Below, in pieces: positions 27,659 to 36,763 of a stretch of 64,000 bases of DNA. The notes beneath the pieces are model-generated. The model had not been told where the DNA came from. It ran no database searches and worked only from the letters and a program-made list of their open reading frames with translations. Position 1 is the stretch's first letter. Each line of letters begins with the position of its first letter. Location of the stretch: NCBI GenBank assembly GCA_031417835.1, contig JANOWJ010000070.1, positions 11,426 to 75,425 on the forward strand. Direction: 5' to 3'. The position numbers and the translations under genes are program-made. The DNA is from JADJLQ01 sp031417835. GTDB lineage: Bacteria; Bacteroidota; Bacteroidia; Chitinophagales; Saprospiraceae.

Positions 27659-28681
27659 ATGATGACTACTTGTATTTTGAAAAACCGATTGGTATTAGGA
27701 GGGATCTTTTTCTTTTTTGGAAATTTGATCCAGGCTCAATCCTTTGATCAGACATCTACCATAGATGCAGTATATAAATTCATTAGTTCCCTATCGGATG
27801 GCCAAAAACAGATAGCCATACGTACTATGGCAGATACCAATCGTACTCGTTGGTCAAATCTGCCACTTGAGCAAGTGGAGCGCAATGGGCTGCGATTAGA
27901 TGAAATGAATGAGGAACAACGACAAGGCATACATCAACTGCTGAGGACTGTATTAAGCGATCAAGGGTATTTAAAAATTTTATTCATCATGCAGTATGAT
28001 CAAGAGACTAATAATAGATTGAAGGCAGCCAAAAGTCCTATTGCCCACAGGTATGGCCAAGAGAAATATTGGACCTGGATCTTCGGCAATCCAGGAAAGT
28101 TCGAAAAATGGGGCTTTAAATTTGAAGGACATCACATCTCCATCAATATGACTTTTTCCCCAAAAGGCATAAGTTGTACACCTCATTTTACAGGCATCAA
28201 TCCCGGATTGATTACCAAAGGGATTACCTCTGGTACATATGTGATGTATAGAGAAAATGAAGTTGGGAAAAATTTATTTAAATTGCTAAATGAGGTACAA
28301 CGTAAAAAAGCTCATGTAGATACCCTCCCACTGACGATCGATGTGCGTACACAACAGGGTAAAGAACCTCACCTCTCCGATGGTAAGGGACTAAAATATC
28401 TGGAGATGAATAAAAGTCAACAATTAATGATTACTGACATCATCAGTGCCTGGGTAGATAATTTTCATCAGGCCATCGGCAGTACAAAAAAATTAAACAT
28501 GTTGAAGTCTATTGCCTTATCCAGATTTACATGGTTAGGTAGTGGCTCCATTGAGGATCTGCATTATTACAGCATCATCGCTCCTGGATGGATTGTAGAG
28601 TTTACCAATCGAGATCAAGGGTTACACCATTATCATACGATCTGGAGATCAATGCCGGAAGATTATGGTGTAAAATTATAA
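27659..28681 (+). CDS. DUF3500 domain secreted protein
   Basis: A protein of about 340 residues with a signal peptide ending in NLIQAQS, followed by a domain that fits DUF3500 (SLSDGQKQIAIRTMADTNRTRWSNLP; HHISINMTFSPKGISCTPHFTGINPG). The function of this domain is unknown; members are often secreted and found beside dioxygenases or peptidases. The frame is open from a GTG at 27653, but the ATG at 27659 or 27662 is more likely. It is monocistronic. The 27462-27652 region upstream is AT-rich with no gene. Confidence 0.82.
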   Translation: MMTTCILKNRLVLGGIFFFFGNLIQAQSFDQTSTIDAVYKFISSLSDGQKQIAIRTMADTNRTRWSNLPLEQVERNGLRLDEMNEEQRQGIHQLLRTVLSDQGYLKILFIMQYDQETNNRLKAAKSPIAHRYGQEKYWTWIFGNPGKFEKWGFKFEGHHISINMTFSPKGISCTPHFTGINPGLITKGITSGTYVMYRENEVGKNLFKLLNEVQRKKAHVDTLPLTIDVRTQQGKEPHLSDGKGLKYLEMNKSQQLMITDIISAWVDNFHQAIGSTKKLNMLKSIALSRFTWLGSGSIEDLHYYSIIAPGWIVEFTNRDQGLHHYHTIWRSMPEDYGVKL

Positions 28682-28828
28682 AGTAAAAAAACAGGATTTA
28701 AGTATAGAATATATTGTTTACATTCATTAATGTAAAATATATTCCATTTTAATACGTTACTAAAACGTTATATTTGATTGTTCTCTTTAATGATTGGATA
28801 AATTCATGTTAATTCTTTTTTATTTCCT

Positions 28829-28836
28829 TACTTTTG
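28829..28836 (+). promoter_or_regulatory. Predicted -7 promoter box of the AT-hook gene
   Basis: TACTTTTG followed by CGGCATC matches TAnnTTTG closely. The leader would be about 45 nt. Together with a strong terminator it makes this gene a self-contained unit. Confidence 0.6.
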
Positions 28837-28885
28837 CGGCATCAATTATATTTTTAATCTTATTATTCAAAAATTATTTTAAAAC

Positions 28886-29266
28886 ATGTCAAGTACTGAA
28901 GATCTGAACGTACTATCTATTTTCGTAGAAATCCTAGACAGCATGGATAATGCATCCGCCAAACGAATTTCTGATTTTTTACAAAGTAGATTTTCAAATG
29001 AACAACCAAAAACCATAAGTGCCCAAGGAAAAAAGAAAAGAGGCAGACCCGCTAATCCCGCTAAGATGATCAATGGCATCAAATTAGATGCTCCAACTGA
29101 AAAGAAAAAACGTGGCAGACCTGCTAAGAAAAAACGTGGGCGCCCTGCTAAAATAGAACCTGTCATCCCTGGTAGCGAATTAAATGCACCCATCGAAAAG
29201 AAAAAGCGAGGCAGACCCGCTAAGAAAAAACGTGGTCGCCCTGCCAAAATAGCTGTTGTAGCTTAA
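28886..29266 (+). CDS. Five-AT-hook DNA-binding protein
   Basis: A 126-residue basic protein. Residues 1-45 form a probable amphipathic helical region (LSIFVEILDSMDNASAKRISDFL). The rest carries five AT-hooks with RGRP cores at 52-55, 76-79, 84-87, 108-111 and 116-119, each flanked by lysines. Residues 72-90 and 104-122 are an internal duplication. AT-hooks bind the minor groove of AT-rich DNA, so this is likely a nucleoid-associated or architectural protein. It has its own promoter and terminator. Confidence 0.88.
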   Translation: MSSTEDLNVLSIFVEILDSMDNASAKRISDFLQSRFSNEQPKTISAQGKKKRGRPANPAKMINGIKLDAPTEKKKRGRPAKKKRGRPAKIEPVIPGSELNAPIEKKKRGRPAKKKRGRPAKIAVVA

Positions 29267-29292
29267 TGGATTAAAATCCATCCAACAAACGA

Positions 29293-29345
29293 GACCTAGA
29301 AGCCTGCCTAATGGCGAATTAGGGTTCTAGGTCTTTTATTTTCAA
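29293..29345 (+). terminator. Rho-independent terminator of the AT-hook gene
   Basis: GACCTAGAA (29293-29301) pairs perfectly with TTCTAGGTC (29325-29333), with an inner CCTAAT/ATTAGG stem, followed by TTTTATTTT. Confidence 0.9.
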
Positions 29346-29370
29346 TAACTCCCTGAACCTGCCTTTTACA

Positions 29371-30801
29371 TTATTTTTTTTCAAGGAGTTGTTCCGCAAT
29401 ATGATATGCCGCTACATTTTGTAAATTCAATTGGTCACTGGTCCCTGAACATATTATTTTCACTTGATCTACTTGTTCACCTGGAAATGTAAGTATTCTT
29501 TTTCTGCCAATACTGGACCCTTCAACCGTTTTTATAAGTACACCACTATGGTATAACTCAACTTTAAAGGATCTGATGAATTGGCCGTCGATGATGGTTT
29601 CTTGCAGGACCAAACAATTTATGAAGGCCTCTTTTTTTAATTCAAAACGTAATGTCGGCATATTACTGTTTACACGTTTAGCTTTTTGAAGAAAGCTGCT
29701 ATAATTTAAGAAAGCAGCACGAGTCTTTCGATCTCCATCCATCTTCACCATCGAAGTCTGCAATAAATTTTGAGCAAAAGATTGATCGATTAATTTTTTA
29801 AATTGAATAAGGGCTGTCGAATCAGTGGTATGGATCAGGCCACGGGGATCCGGTGGTACATTGAGCAATAAATTTGCACCTCGGCCTACCGATTTGAGAT
29901 ATAGGTTGAATAATTGTTCGGCTGATTTCACTCGATCATCTTCTTCCTTATGATAAAACCAACCTGGCCTTATGCTGACATCACATTCTCCGGGGATCCA
30001 ATGTCGACCATTATAATTGCCATGATTCAAGGTATCCACATGTGGTGCGCCATGGCCTCTTTTAAATCCCGTAGTATCCAGATAATTCCAATTGGGATCA
30101 CCTACGATGCCTCGCTCATTGCCTATCCATCGGATGTCGGGGCCGATATCACTGAAGATCACCGTAGAGCGTGAGATCTTACGCATCTCTCGTTCAAATA
30201 ACGCAAAATCATAAACTTGTTTTTTGCCATTGGGTCCTTCACCATTGGCACCATCCCACCACAATTCCCAGATCGGACTATATCGGTCAAAGATTTCCTT
30301 CATGGTATTGATATAGATATCATTGTATTTAGGCGTACCATATTCTGGATGATTGCGATCCCAGGGTGAGATGTACACTCCAAATTTTAAGCCATGAGAC
30401 TTACAAGCCTCGGATAATTCTTTAAGCACATCACCTTGACCATTTTTCCAAATACTTTCTCTTACAGTATGTTTGGAATATTGACTCGGCCAAAGACAAA
30501 AACCATCATGATGTTTTGCAGTGATGATGATCCCTTTGGCTCCTGACGCTTTAGCTGTCCTGGCCCATTGGTTGCAATCAAGTTGTGTAGGATTAAAAAT
30601 GGCCTCCGCTTCATCTCCATGACCCCATTCCAAACCTGTAAATGTATTCGGACCAAAATGAACGAAAAGATAAAACTCCATTTCATGCCAGGCCAATTGA
30701 TGTTTATTGGGTTTTGGTAAGATTTGTTTTTGTGTAAAAGCAACACTACAGTATAGCTGGATCATCATCACGATCCATATTATTCTATTATTCATAACCA
30801 T
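29371..30801 (-). CDS. GH29 alpha-L-fucosidase
   Basis: A 476-residue secreted glycosidase with an N-terminal signal region ending near SVAFTQ. The GH29 catalytic barrel is evident (FYLFVHFGPNTFTGLEWGHGDE, IITAKHHDGFCLWPSQYSKHTV). The nucleophile aspartate lies in WELWWDGANGEGP near residue 181. A C-terminal beta domain follows. It removes terminal L-fucose from glycans with retention. It overlaps the upstream GH95-like gene by 14 nt, so the two are one transcript. Confidence 0.93.
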   Translation of the reverse strand: MVMNNRIIWIVMMIQLYCSVAFTQKQILPKPNKHQLAWHEMEFYLFVHFGPNTFTGLEWGHGDEAEAIFNPTQLDCNQWARTAKASGAKGIIITAKHHDGFCLWPSQYSKHTVRESIWKNGQGDVLKELSEACKSHGLKFGVYISPWDRNHPEYGTPKYNDIYINTMKEIFDRYSPIWELWWDGANGEGPNGKKQVYDFALFEREMRKISRSTVIFSDIGPDIRWIGNERGIVGDPNWNYLDTTGFKRGHGAPHVDTLNHGNYNGRHWIPGECDVSIRPGWFYHKEEDDRVKSAEQLFNLYLKSVGRGANLLLNVPPDPRGLIHTTDSTALIQFKKLIDQSFAQNLLQTSMVKMDGDRKTRAAFLNYSSFLQKAKRVNSNMPTLRFELKKEAFINCLVLQETIIDGQFIRSFKVELYHSGVLIKTVEGSSIGRKRILTFPGEQVDQVKIICSGTSDQLNLQNVAAYHIAEQLLEKK

Positions 30802-33040
30802 TATTAAAAGTAATTATTTGTCCTTTTATTGTTTTCATTTCTATATGATCTGAATGATGCTCGATGACATTGTCATCTATACCATCTACAATCCAGGTCC
30901 TAAATGGAAGTTTTATTCTTAGGATTCCTCCTGCTTCTGATGTAATACTGACTCGGACAGGTACACCATTTTCTTTCGATGCAGATACTAAAAAAGCTCC
31001 TTCTGTTCTCAAAGATTGGAAGGAAACATCACGCCAGGATGTGGGTATCGCGGGAAATACTTGAATATAATGTAGATGAGATTGTATCAAGAGCTCATGG
31101 ATACCTTGTGCAAATGCAAAATTGCCCTCCAAGGTAAATGGCCTATATACAAAATCGGAATACTGACCGCCGCGTTGATCCCCATTGAGATGGAAACTAT
31201 TGATGGAACAAAAATTGGTGGTAAACTTAGTCAGCATAGCCAATGCCTGATCTCCTTCTAGGGCTCGGGCATACATACAAGCTGCCCAGCAAAATGAATA
31301 ACCCGTCCATTGCCGGGTGCCCTTTGCTTCTAGCCATCGCAAGGATCTCCGGATCAATGAGGCATCACTAGAGTCTTGGATAGTTAGTAAGCCCAGCGGG
31401 TGTATGGCCATATACGGGGAGAGGTGTCGATGCGACGCGTCAGCATTGTGGCCTGGAGCGATCGTGAGCCCGGTCGCGTTTTGATCAAAGTCAGGTATAG
31501 TTTTTTCCAGCGCTTTTATCATATCAATATCTTGGCTTCCCACATTTTTATGTTGTAGTGATAACAATTCTAGTTTGATTTGATGTTGCATCAATGCCAA
31601 TTCGTAATTGGTCCATGATTTGAACCAAGCCTGTACACTATTGTCATGATATTCTGGACTAGAGCTGATGATATACTGATCCGGGTAAGCTGATTTATTT
31701 AAGAGCTGTCGAATAAATAGAGTTACTTCCTGACTATAAGGTTTGAATCGGGTAAGATAAAACCCTTCATCCATACTATATTTCCATTGCCAATAAAAGT
31801 GCTGCGCCAACCACGCTGATGTCGTCGCACTCATGGAGTATTGTATCCATCCACCCATAGGCTGGCCACTGATCGTGGTCACTCCCGGTACATTCAATCC
31901 CGGGACAGCAAAATAATTTTTGGTCCATTTTTTATGTATGGCTTTTGTCTTCCATAGCCAAGAGGTATAACCAGAGGTCAAATCAAGATGATTATCGGTA
32001 TAACCCGGCCAATAGCTCAATTGTGTATTCAAATCATGATGATAGTCCCCTTTCCAAGGTGGTAGGTTGCCATTATCAGCAGTCCATATCGCTTGGAGCG
32101 AGATCGGCGGAGTGTGAGCTCTTGCAACGCAGGCAAATTTGTACATCTCCAGGTAATATTGTTTTTCCAATAATGGGTCAGGTAACTTTATAGAAGACTT
32201 GGCCCAATAATCTTGCCACCAAGCTAGATGTGCCGGCCAGTTGGTGGGTTCCTTTTTATTGAAGTTTGGTGTTTTTAAGCTTGCTTTTTTGTTTTGACTG
32301 ATTGTCCACTGGCCTATCATGTTGTTTCCAGGCAAGTCAAACCATTGCACCAGGACTTCATAATAGGTATGATGGCCGGTAGGTTGATGATAGCTTATAC
32401 TATGGGTCGTGCGGACGATATTGCCTTTTTTGTAACCCAATCGTTCTAGACTTTGACCTTCGACACTATTACCAGATGTGCCTGCTGCTCCGGATACATA
32501 ATCAGGTATGATGAGCTCAGGTGCAATTTTTTGAGATAATTTTTCAAAACCAAAATAACCCACTGTAGCAGTAGCATCTATATAATGATTAAACACGGTA
32601 CCCTGATCAAATCGTATCGTAACCAGACCCTGATTGATCTGAAGTTCATTTGATACGACTTTACCCAATTTATTCAAAGCAAAATCAAGGGCTGCACCAG
32701 GCAGTTTGGTAGGTGCCGGATATTTTTCATAAGGCTCATCGCCTATGCGTTGGACAGAGTCGTATTGATTCAGACGGACTTTTTGAGCTACCCACTTGAA
32801 AGTGAGTCGATCGATCTCCGGCATCGGACGATCATCCCAAAGATCTACACGGTCCAACGATATTCTGAGTTTATCATTTTTTTGCCAAATCAATGCGCCT
32901 AATACGCCATTGCCTAGTGGCATTCCATCATCCCATCGCTTCGTCAGCGTATCAAATTTTAAATTGTGGTGAGCTTGAGGTTGTGCAGATGAATCATAAA
33001 ACAGGAACAATAATAACCCTAGGAGAACAAGCCATCGCAT
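30788..33040 (-). CDS. GH95-like alpha-L-fucosidase
   Basis: A 750-residue secreted glycosidase with a signal peptide (MRWLVLLGLLLFLFYDSSAQ). The N-terminal beta domain (RWDDGMPLGNGVLGALIW) leads into an alpha/alpha barrel with the conserved GNLPPWKGDYHHDLNTQLSYWP stretch and the later HRHLSPYMAIHPL. GH95 enzymes invert alpha-1,2-fucosyl and related linkages. Length is normal. Paired with GH29 it suggests growth on fucosylated glycans, such as algal or exopolysaccharide material. No SusCD pair was seen in this window. Confidence 0.87.
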   Translation of the reverse strand: MRWLVLLGLLLFLFYDSSAQPQAHHNLKFDTLTKRWDDGMPLGNGVLGALIWQKNDKLRISLDRVDLWDDRPMPEIDRLTFKWVAQKVRLNQYDSVQRIGDEPYEKYPAPTKLPGAALDFALNKLGKVVSNELQINQGLVTIRFDQGTVFNHYIDATATVGYFGFEKLSQKIAPELIIPDYVSGAAGTSGNSVEGQSLERLGYKKGNIVRTTHSISYHQPTGHHTYYEVLVQWFDLPGNNMIGQWTISQNKKASLKTPNFNKKEPTNWPAHLAWWQDYWAKSSIKLPDPLLEKQYYLEMYKFACVARAHTPPISLQAIWTADNGNLPPWKGDYHHDLNTQLSYWPGYTDNHLDLTSGYTSWLWKTKAIHKKWTKNYFAVPGLNVPGVTTISGQPMGGWIQYSMSATTSAWLAQHFYWQWKYSMDEGFYLTRFKPYSQEVTLFIRQLLNKSAYPDQYIISSSPEYHDNSVQAWFKSWTNYELALMQHQIKLELLSLQHKNVGSQDIDMIKALEKTIPDFDQNATGLTIAPGHNADASHRHLSPYMAIHPLGLLTIQDSSDASLIRRSLRWLEAKGTRQWTGYSFCWAACMYARALEGDQALAMLTKFTTNFCSINSFHLNGDQRGGQYSDFVYRPFTLEGNFAFAQGIHELLIQSHLHYIQVFPAIPTSWRDVSFQSLRTEGAFLVSASKENGVPVRVSITSEAGGILRIKLPFRTWIVDGIDDNVIEHHSDHIEMKTIKGQIITFNNGYE

Positions 33041-33106
33041 TCATAAAGTTATCTATTGACACGGAATAAACTAAAGAATCAGTAAAAAATCCTCAATTAT
33101 ATACGA

Positions 33107-33724
33107 TTACTTATAATTTGGAATATTCAATCCTAATATGATATCGCGGCGCGCCTTCTGTTGATGATCCTTGACTTCAACTTTTAACAGGCCTGAACCT
33201 CCTCGCGGATTATGAATGTTTTTATCTGTTGATTTGAGGAATGGATCCCCTTCAAAAACATATTCTTCTATCCAGTAGGGATTTTTATTAGGTTCTTTCA
33301 AAAAGATATGGATGTGCGCGGCTATATCATCACTCGGATAAGGTGCCGGCATGATGGTGTGAATAGCATATGCTCCTTGTTTATTTGTTTTAAGCCAGCC
33401 TCTGATTGATCCATGTCTTTTTTCCCAACCAGTTGCTCCTGCATTGGCAGTGTATCTTCCAGCTTGATCGGTGTGGTATACGTATAAGATAACATCGGAT
33501 GCGGGAGTCTTGCCGTCTCGAGCATATACTGTTCCGGTGATAGTCAATGGAGTTTGATTGGAATGACCGGTCGGTAAAGTTAACTCATGTGTAAGATTCT
33601 GAAACGGCGTTTTGTTTTCAAAGATGGCTTCACAACCTTCGCAAGCTCCCCCTATTAGGGTGACTTGCGCAGTGCAAATGAATGCTGAACAAAAGCCAAA
33701 AAAGAGGATGTTGACTATTTTCAT
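33107..33724 (-). CDS. Secreted intradiol ring-cleavage dioxygenase-like protein
   Basis: A 205-residue protein with a signal peptide ending in CTAQ. The intradiol dioxygenase core is present: LYVYHTDQAGRY (first metal tyrosine), GWLKTNKQGAYAIHTIMPAPYP and AAHIHIFLKE with the paired histidines. Classical members open catechol rings using Fe(III). The secreted single-domain subgroup is common in Bacteroidota, and its substrate is not established. It sits upstream of the fucosidase pair in the same direction with a 66-nt gap. Confidence 0.85.
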   Translation of the reverse strand: MKIVNILFFGFCSAFICTAQVTLIGGACEGCEAIFENKTPFQNLTHELTLPTGHSNQTPLTITGTVYARDGKTPASDVILYVYHTDQAGRYTANAGATGWEKRHGSIRGWLKTNKQGAYAIHTIMPAPYPSDDIAAHIHIFLKEPNKNPYWIEEYVFEGDPFLKSTDKNIHNPRGGSGLLKVEVKDHQQKARRDIILGLNIPNYK

Positions 33725-33856
33725 AATTCAAATAAAATTAACCCATAAATCACCTCAAAGGGATATTTCAAGTGTTAATCATTGTATAAATATTTCGTAA
33801 TTTTATTTTTTTCAATTCTAGGCAGAGCGCTCCATTTTCACCATTTTTTTTCGATT

Positions 33857-35905
33857 ATGAAACACAAATTTTATTTATCCTTGATTAGTCTTTCGATATT
33901 ATTTTCTTGTAAACCATCTGATGGTGACCTGGCCAAGCCTTCCTCCAAATCTGATTTTATTTTTGAGAATCTAGATACTTCTGTCAACCCTGCAACAGAC
34001 TTTTTTCAATATGCCCACGGAGGCTGGATGAAAAAAAATCCTATACCCGCTGATCAATCCAGTTGGGGCATTGGCCATTTGGTACAAGAAGAAAATATCA
34101 AACGCCTCCGGGAGATCAGTGAATCTGCCGCAGCTAAAAACAGTGCATCTATCGGCACCCCGGATCAAATGATCGGCGATTTTTGGAGTAGCGGTATGGA
34201 TAGCGCCAAGATAGAACAAGATGGTATAAAACACATCCAACCTTATTTAGACCGCTTAAATAATGTAAAGGATCTCACATCCTTAATGAAGTTAGTCACC
34301 GAATTTAAAAAAATTGGATCCAATACCTTTTTCGCAGGTTTTGTTACCCAGGATGATAAAAACAGTGAGGCTATGATCTACACTCTATACCAGGGCGGTA
34401 TTGGGTTGCCGGAACGAGAGTATTATTTTAAAACTGATACGGCTACCATTAATATCCGCAATAGGTATGCCTCGTATATCAGTACCATCCTGCAACTGTC
34501 TGGCAAAGAAGACAATGCTGCAGTACAAGCCGGCAAAGACATTTTAAGCATGGAAACGAAACTGGCGAAAGCAAGTCGCAAAATGGAGGACCTTAGGGAT
34601 CCTTATGCCAATTACAATAAAATGGCTATAACCAGCTTAGCCAAAATTTCTCCAGTCATCGATCTTGCAGCACATCTTAAAGATGCCGGTGTACAAAAAA
34701 TAGATTCTGTGATCGTAGGTCAGCCGGAATACATCAAAGCGTTAAATGAAGTCGTACAGTCTACCCCAATATCTGTATTAAAAGATTATGTAGCATTTAA
34801 TCTGGTGAGCGATTTTAGTGGTGCATTGCCTGATACGTTTGGAAGTGCAGCTTTTGAATTTAATCGACTATTTAGCGGTGCGAGTGTACAAAGGCCAAGG
34901 TGGAAGCGAGTGATGGCTAGTCAAGAAAACCTAATCGGGGAGATCTTGGGCCAGCTGTATGTAAAAGAATTTTTTACACCCGCTGCTAAACTGAGATATG
35001 AAACTATGACAGAGGCGGTGCGAGATGCCTTGAGAGATCGAATAAAACAACTCACCTGGATGGGAGATAGTACTAAACAAAAAGCTTATGCTAAGTTAGC
35101 TGCTATGACTAAAAAAGTAGGGTATCCCGATCGCTGGAAAGACTTTTCAGCTATGAAAATTTCAAGAGAGAGTTATCTCAAAAACTTGATCGAAGGCAAT
35201 CTGTGGTGGAATACGTATGAATTGACTAAACTCGGCAAACCAGTGGATCGTACCGAGTGGGACATGACCCCGCAGACCTATAATGCTTATTACAACCCAA
35301 GCAATAATGAAATCGTGTTGCCTGCAGGTATATTTACTGTACCCGGCCTACGGGATGAAGAGATGGATGACGCTGTAGTATATGGCAATGGAGGAGCAAG
35401 TACGATAGGTCATGAGATCACCCATGGATTCGACGATCAGGGTAGGCAGTATGATGCAAAAGGTAATCTCACCAATTGGTGGAACGAGGCAGATGAGACT
35501 GAATTCAATAAACGCGCAAAGGTGATGATTGATCAGTTTTCAAATTACGAACCACTGCCGGGATATAAAATCAATGGCGAAGCAACCTTAGGGGAAAACA
35601 TAGCTGACTTAGGTGGCATAGTTTTGGGCTTAGAGGCCTTCAAAAAAACGAAACAATATCAAGAAGGAAAATCGATCAGTGGTTTGAGCCCGACACAACG
35701 TTATTTTTTGGGTTATGCATTAGGTTGGTTGGGCCATACCCGAGATGAAACTTTACGCAATCTTATCCTCAGTGATGTACATTCACCGGCTAAATATCGG
35801 GTCAATGGACCTTTTGCTAATTTGGAATCTTTTTACACAGCATTTAATGTTAAACCAGGTGAAGCGATGTATAGACCAGATAGTCTACGGGTAAAAATCT
35901 GGTAA
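33857..35905 (+). CDS. M13 family (neprilysin-like) metallopeptidase lipoprotein
   Basis: A zinc peptidase of 682 residues from the start chosen here. ATG 33857 gives a clean lipobox (MKHKFYLSLISLSILFSC); the frame is open upstream to 33782 but that extension does not look like a signal. The zinc motif HEITH is near residue 518 and the third ligand is in ENIADLGG near 580, giving HExxH...ExxxD. M13 peptidases such as PepO and neprilysin cleave oligopeptides. The lipid anchor puts it in the periplasm or on the surface. Confidence 0.94.
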   Translation: MKHKFYLSLISLSILFSCKPSDGDLAKPSSKSDFIFENLDTSVNPATDFFQYAHGGWMKKNPIPADQSSWGIGHLVQEENIKRLREISESAAAKNSASIGTPDQMIGDFWSSGMDSAKIEQDGIKHIQPYLDRLNNVKDLTSLMKLVTEFKKIGSNTFFAGFVTQDDKNSEAMIYTLYQGGIGLPEREYYFKTDTATINIRNRYASYISTILQLSGKEDNAAVQAGKDILSMETKLAKASRKMEDLRDPYANYNKMAITSLAKISPVIDLAAHLKDAGVQKIDSVIVGQPEYIKALNEVVQSTPISVLKDYVAFNLVSDFSGALPDTFGSAAFEFNRLFSGASVQRPRWKRVMASQENLIGEILGQLYVKEFFTPAAKLRYETMTEAVRDALRDRIKQLTWMGDSTKQKAYAKLAAMTKKVGYPDRWKDFSAMKISRESYLKNLIEGNLWWNTYELTKLGKPVDRTEWDMTPQTYNAYYNPSNNEIVLPAGIFTVPGLRDEEMDDAVVYGNGGASTIGHEITHGFDDQGRQYDAKGNLTNWWNEADETEFNKRAKVMIDQFSNYEPLPGYKINGEATLGENIADLGGIVLGLEAFKKTKQYQEGKSISGLSPTQRYFLGYALGWLGHTRDETLRNLILSDVHSPAKYRVNGPFANLESFYTAFNVKPGEAMYRPDSLRVKIW

Positions 35906-35938
35906 TCTTGTAGCTGCTGACACAAATATAAAAACAAA

Positions 35939-36709
35939 ATGAAACCGATTGTCTTTTTAGTATCAACCCTACTTTATATGAGCTTAAATGCACAATTACC
36001 TCTTCTAAAATCCCAAATTTACGCCTGGGATAGTTTCCCGGCAAAAAAAGGTCCAGATCGCGAGGCCAGACAATTGATGGAAGGTCAGACCACCCACTAT
36101 GAATACCTGGAGATACATGCTACTACGCAGTATAAAGGTGCAGTGCCGCGCCCACCCCATGCACAAAATAATTTGGAAGAATTGATTCTGGTGAAAGAGG
36201 GGACTATGAAATTTACAATGGATGATAAGGAGGCCATATTAGGCCCGGGCAGCGCCATTTTAATACCGCCTTTTGCTATGCAAGCTCTGCAAAACATAGG
36301 CAATGGGCCCTTGACTTACTATGTATTGATGTTTCGTAGTAAAAAGCCCATGGATATGGATCGCAGTATAGCATCGGGCGGTGCATTGTTTGTCAATGCG
36401 GATGATTTAAAATTTAATCAGACCGATAAAGGTGGCAGATTAAATTATTTTAATCGCGCCACCGCCATGAATGAAAACTATGAAATGCATGTGACTCAAC
36501 TCGATCGACCGGGTCTGAGCCATGAAGCGCACAGTCATATAGATTCAGAAATAATACTGGTCATAGATGGAGAGACCGAAGTATTGATCGATGGACAATC
36601 TCATAAAGGAAAAGCAGGTGATCTCTATCTCATCAAATCCAATGAAGTGCATAGCATTAAAAACATAGGTAATAAACCCTGCAGGTATTTTGCATTGCGA
36701 TGGAAGTAG
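35939..36709 (+). CDS. Secreted double-cupin protein
   Basis: A 256-residue protein with a signal peptide (MKPIVFLVSTLLYMSLNAQ) and two cupin barrels. The first has PRPPHAQNNLEELILVKEGTMKF and the second has HEAHSHIDSEIILVIDGETEVLI with metal histidines. It starts 33 nt after the M13 gene and is probably co-transcribed. Related bicupins include glyoxylate and allantoin-pathway enzymes, but export to the periplasm makes those roles unlikely; function unknown. Confidence 0.82.
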   Translation: MKPIVFLVSTLLYMSLNAQLPLLKSQIYAWDSFPAKKGPDREARQLMEGQTTHYEYLEIHATTQYKGAVPRPPHAQNNLEELILVKEGTMKFTMDDKEAILGPGSAILIPPFAMQALQNIGNGPLTYYVLMFRSKKPMDMDRSIASGGALFVNADDLKFNQTDKGGRLNYFNRATAMNENYEMHVTQLDRPGLSHEAHSHIDSEIILVIDGETEVLIDGQSHKGKAGDLYLIKSNEVHSIKNIGNKPCRYFALRWK

Positions 36710-36721
36710 GGGACAATATTT

Positions 36722-36759
36722 CGAATGACAAATCGTCATTCGATCCAAATCGTCATTCG
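36722..36759. terminator. Hairpin between convergent genes
   Basis: CGAATGAC (36722-36729) pairs with GTCATTCG (36735-36742). The half AAATCGTCATTCG is repeated at 36747-36759. It lies between the double-cupin gene (+) and the YeiH-type gene (-) and probably ends transcription there; no long T-tract was seen. Confidence 0.5.
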
Positions 36760-36763
36760 TTGC

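Noticed and set aside
28886..29266. Opposite-strand frame (28879-29247) with repeated Phe/Leu-rich units
   Set aside because: It is the antisense shadow of the AT-hook repeats; the plus strand has the promoter, terminator and clear motifs.
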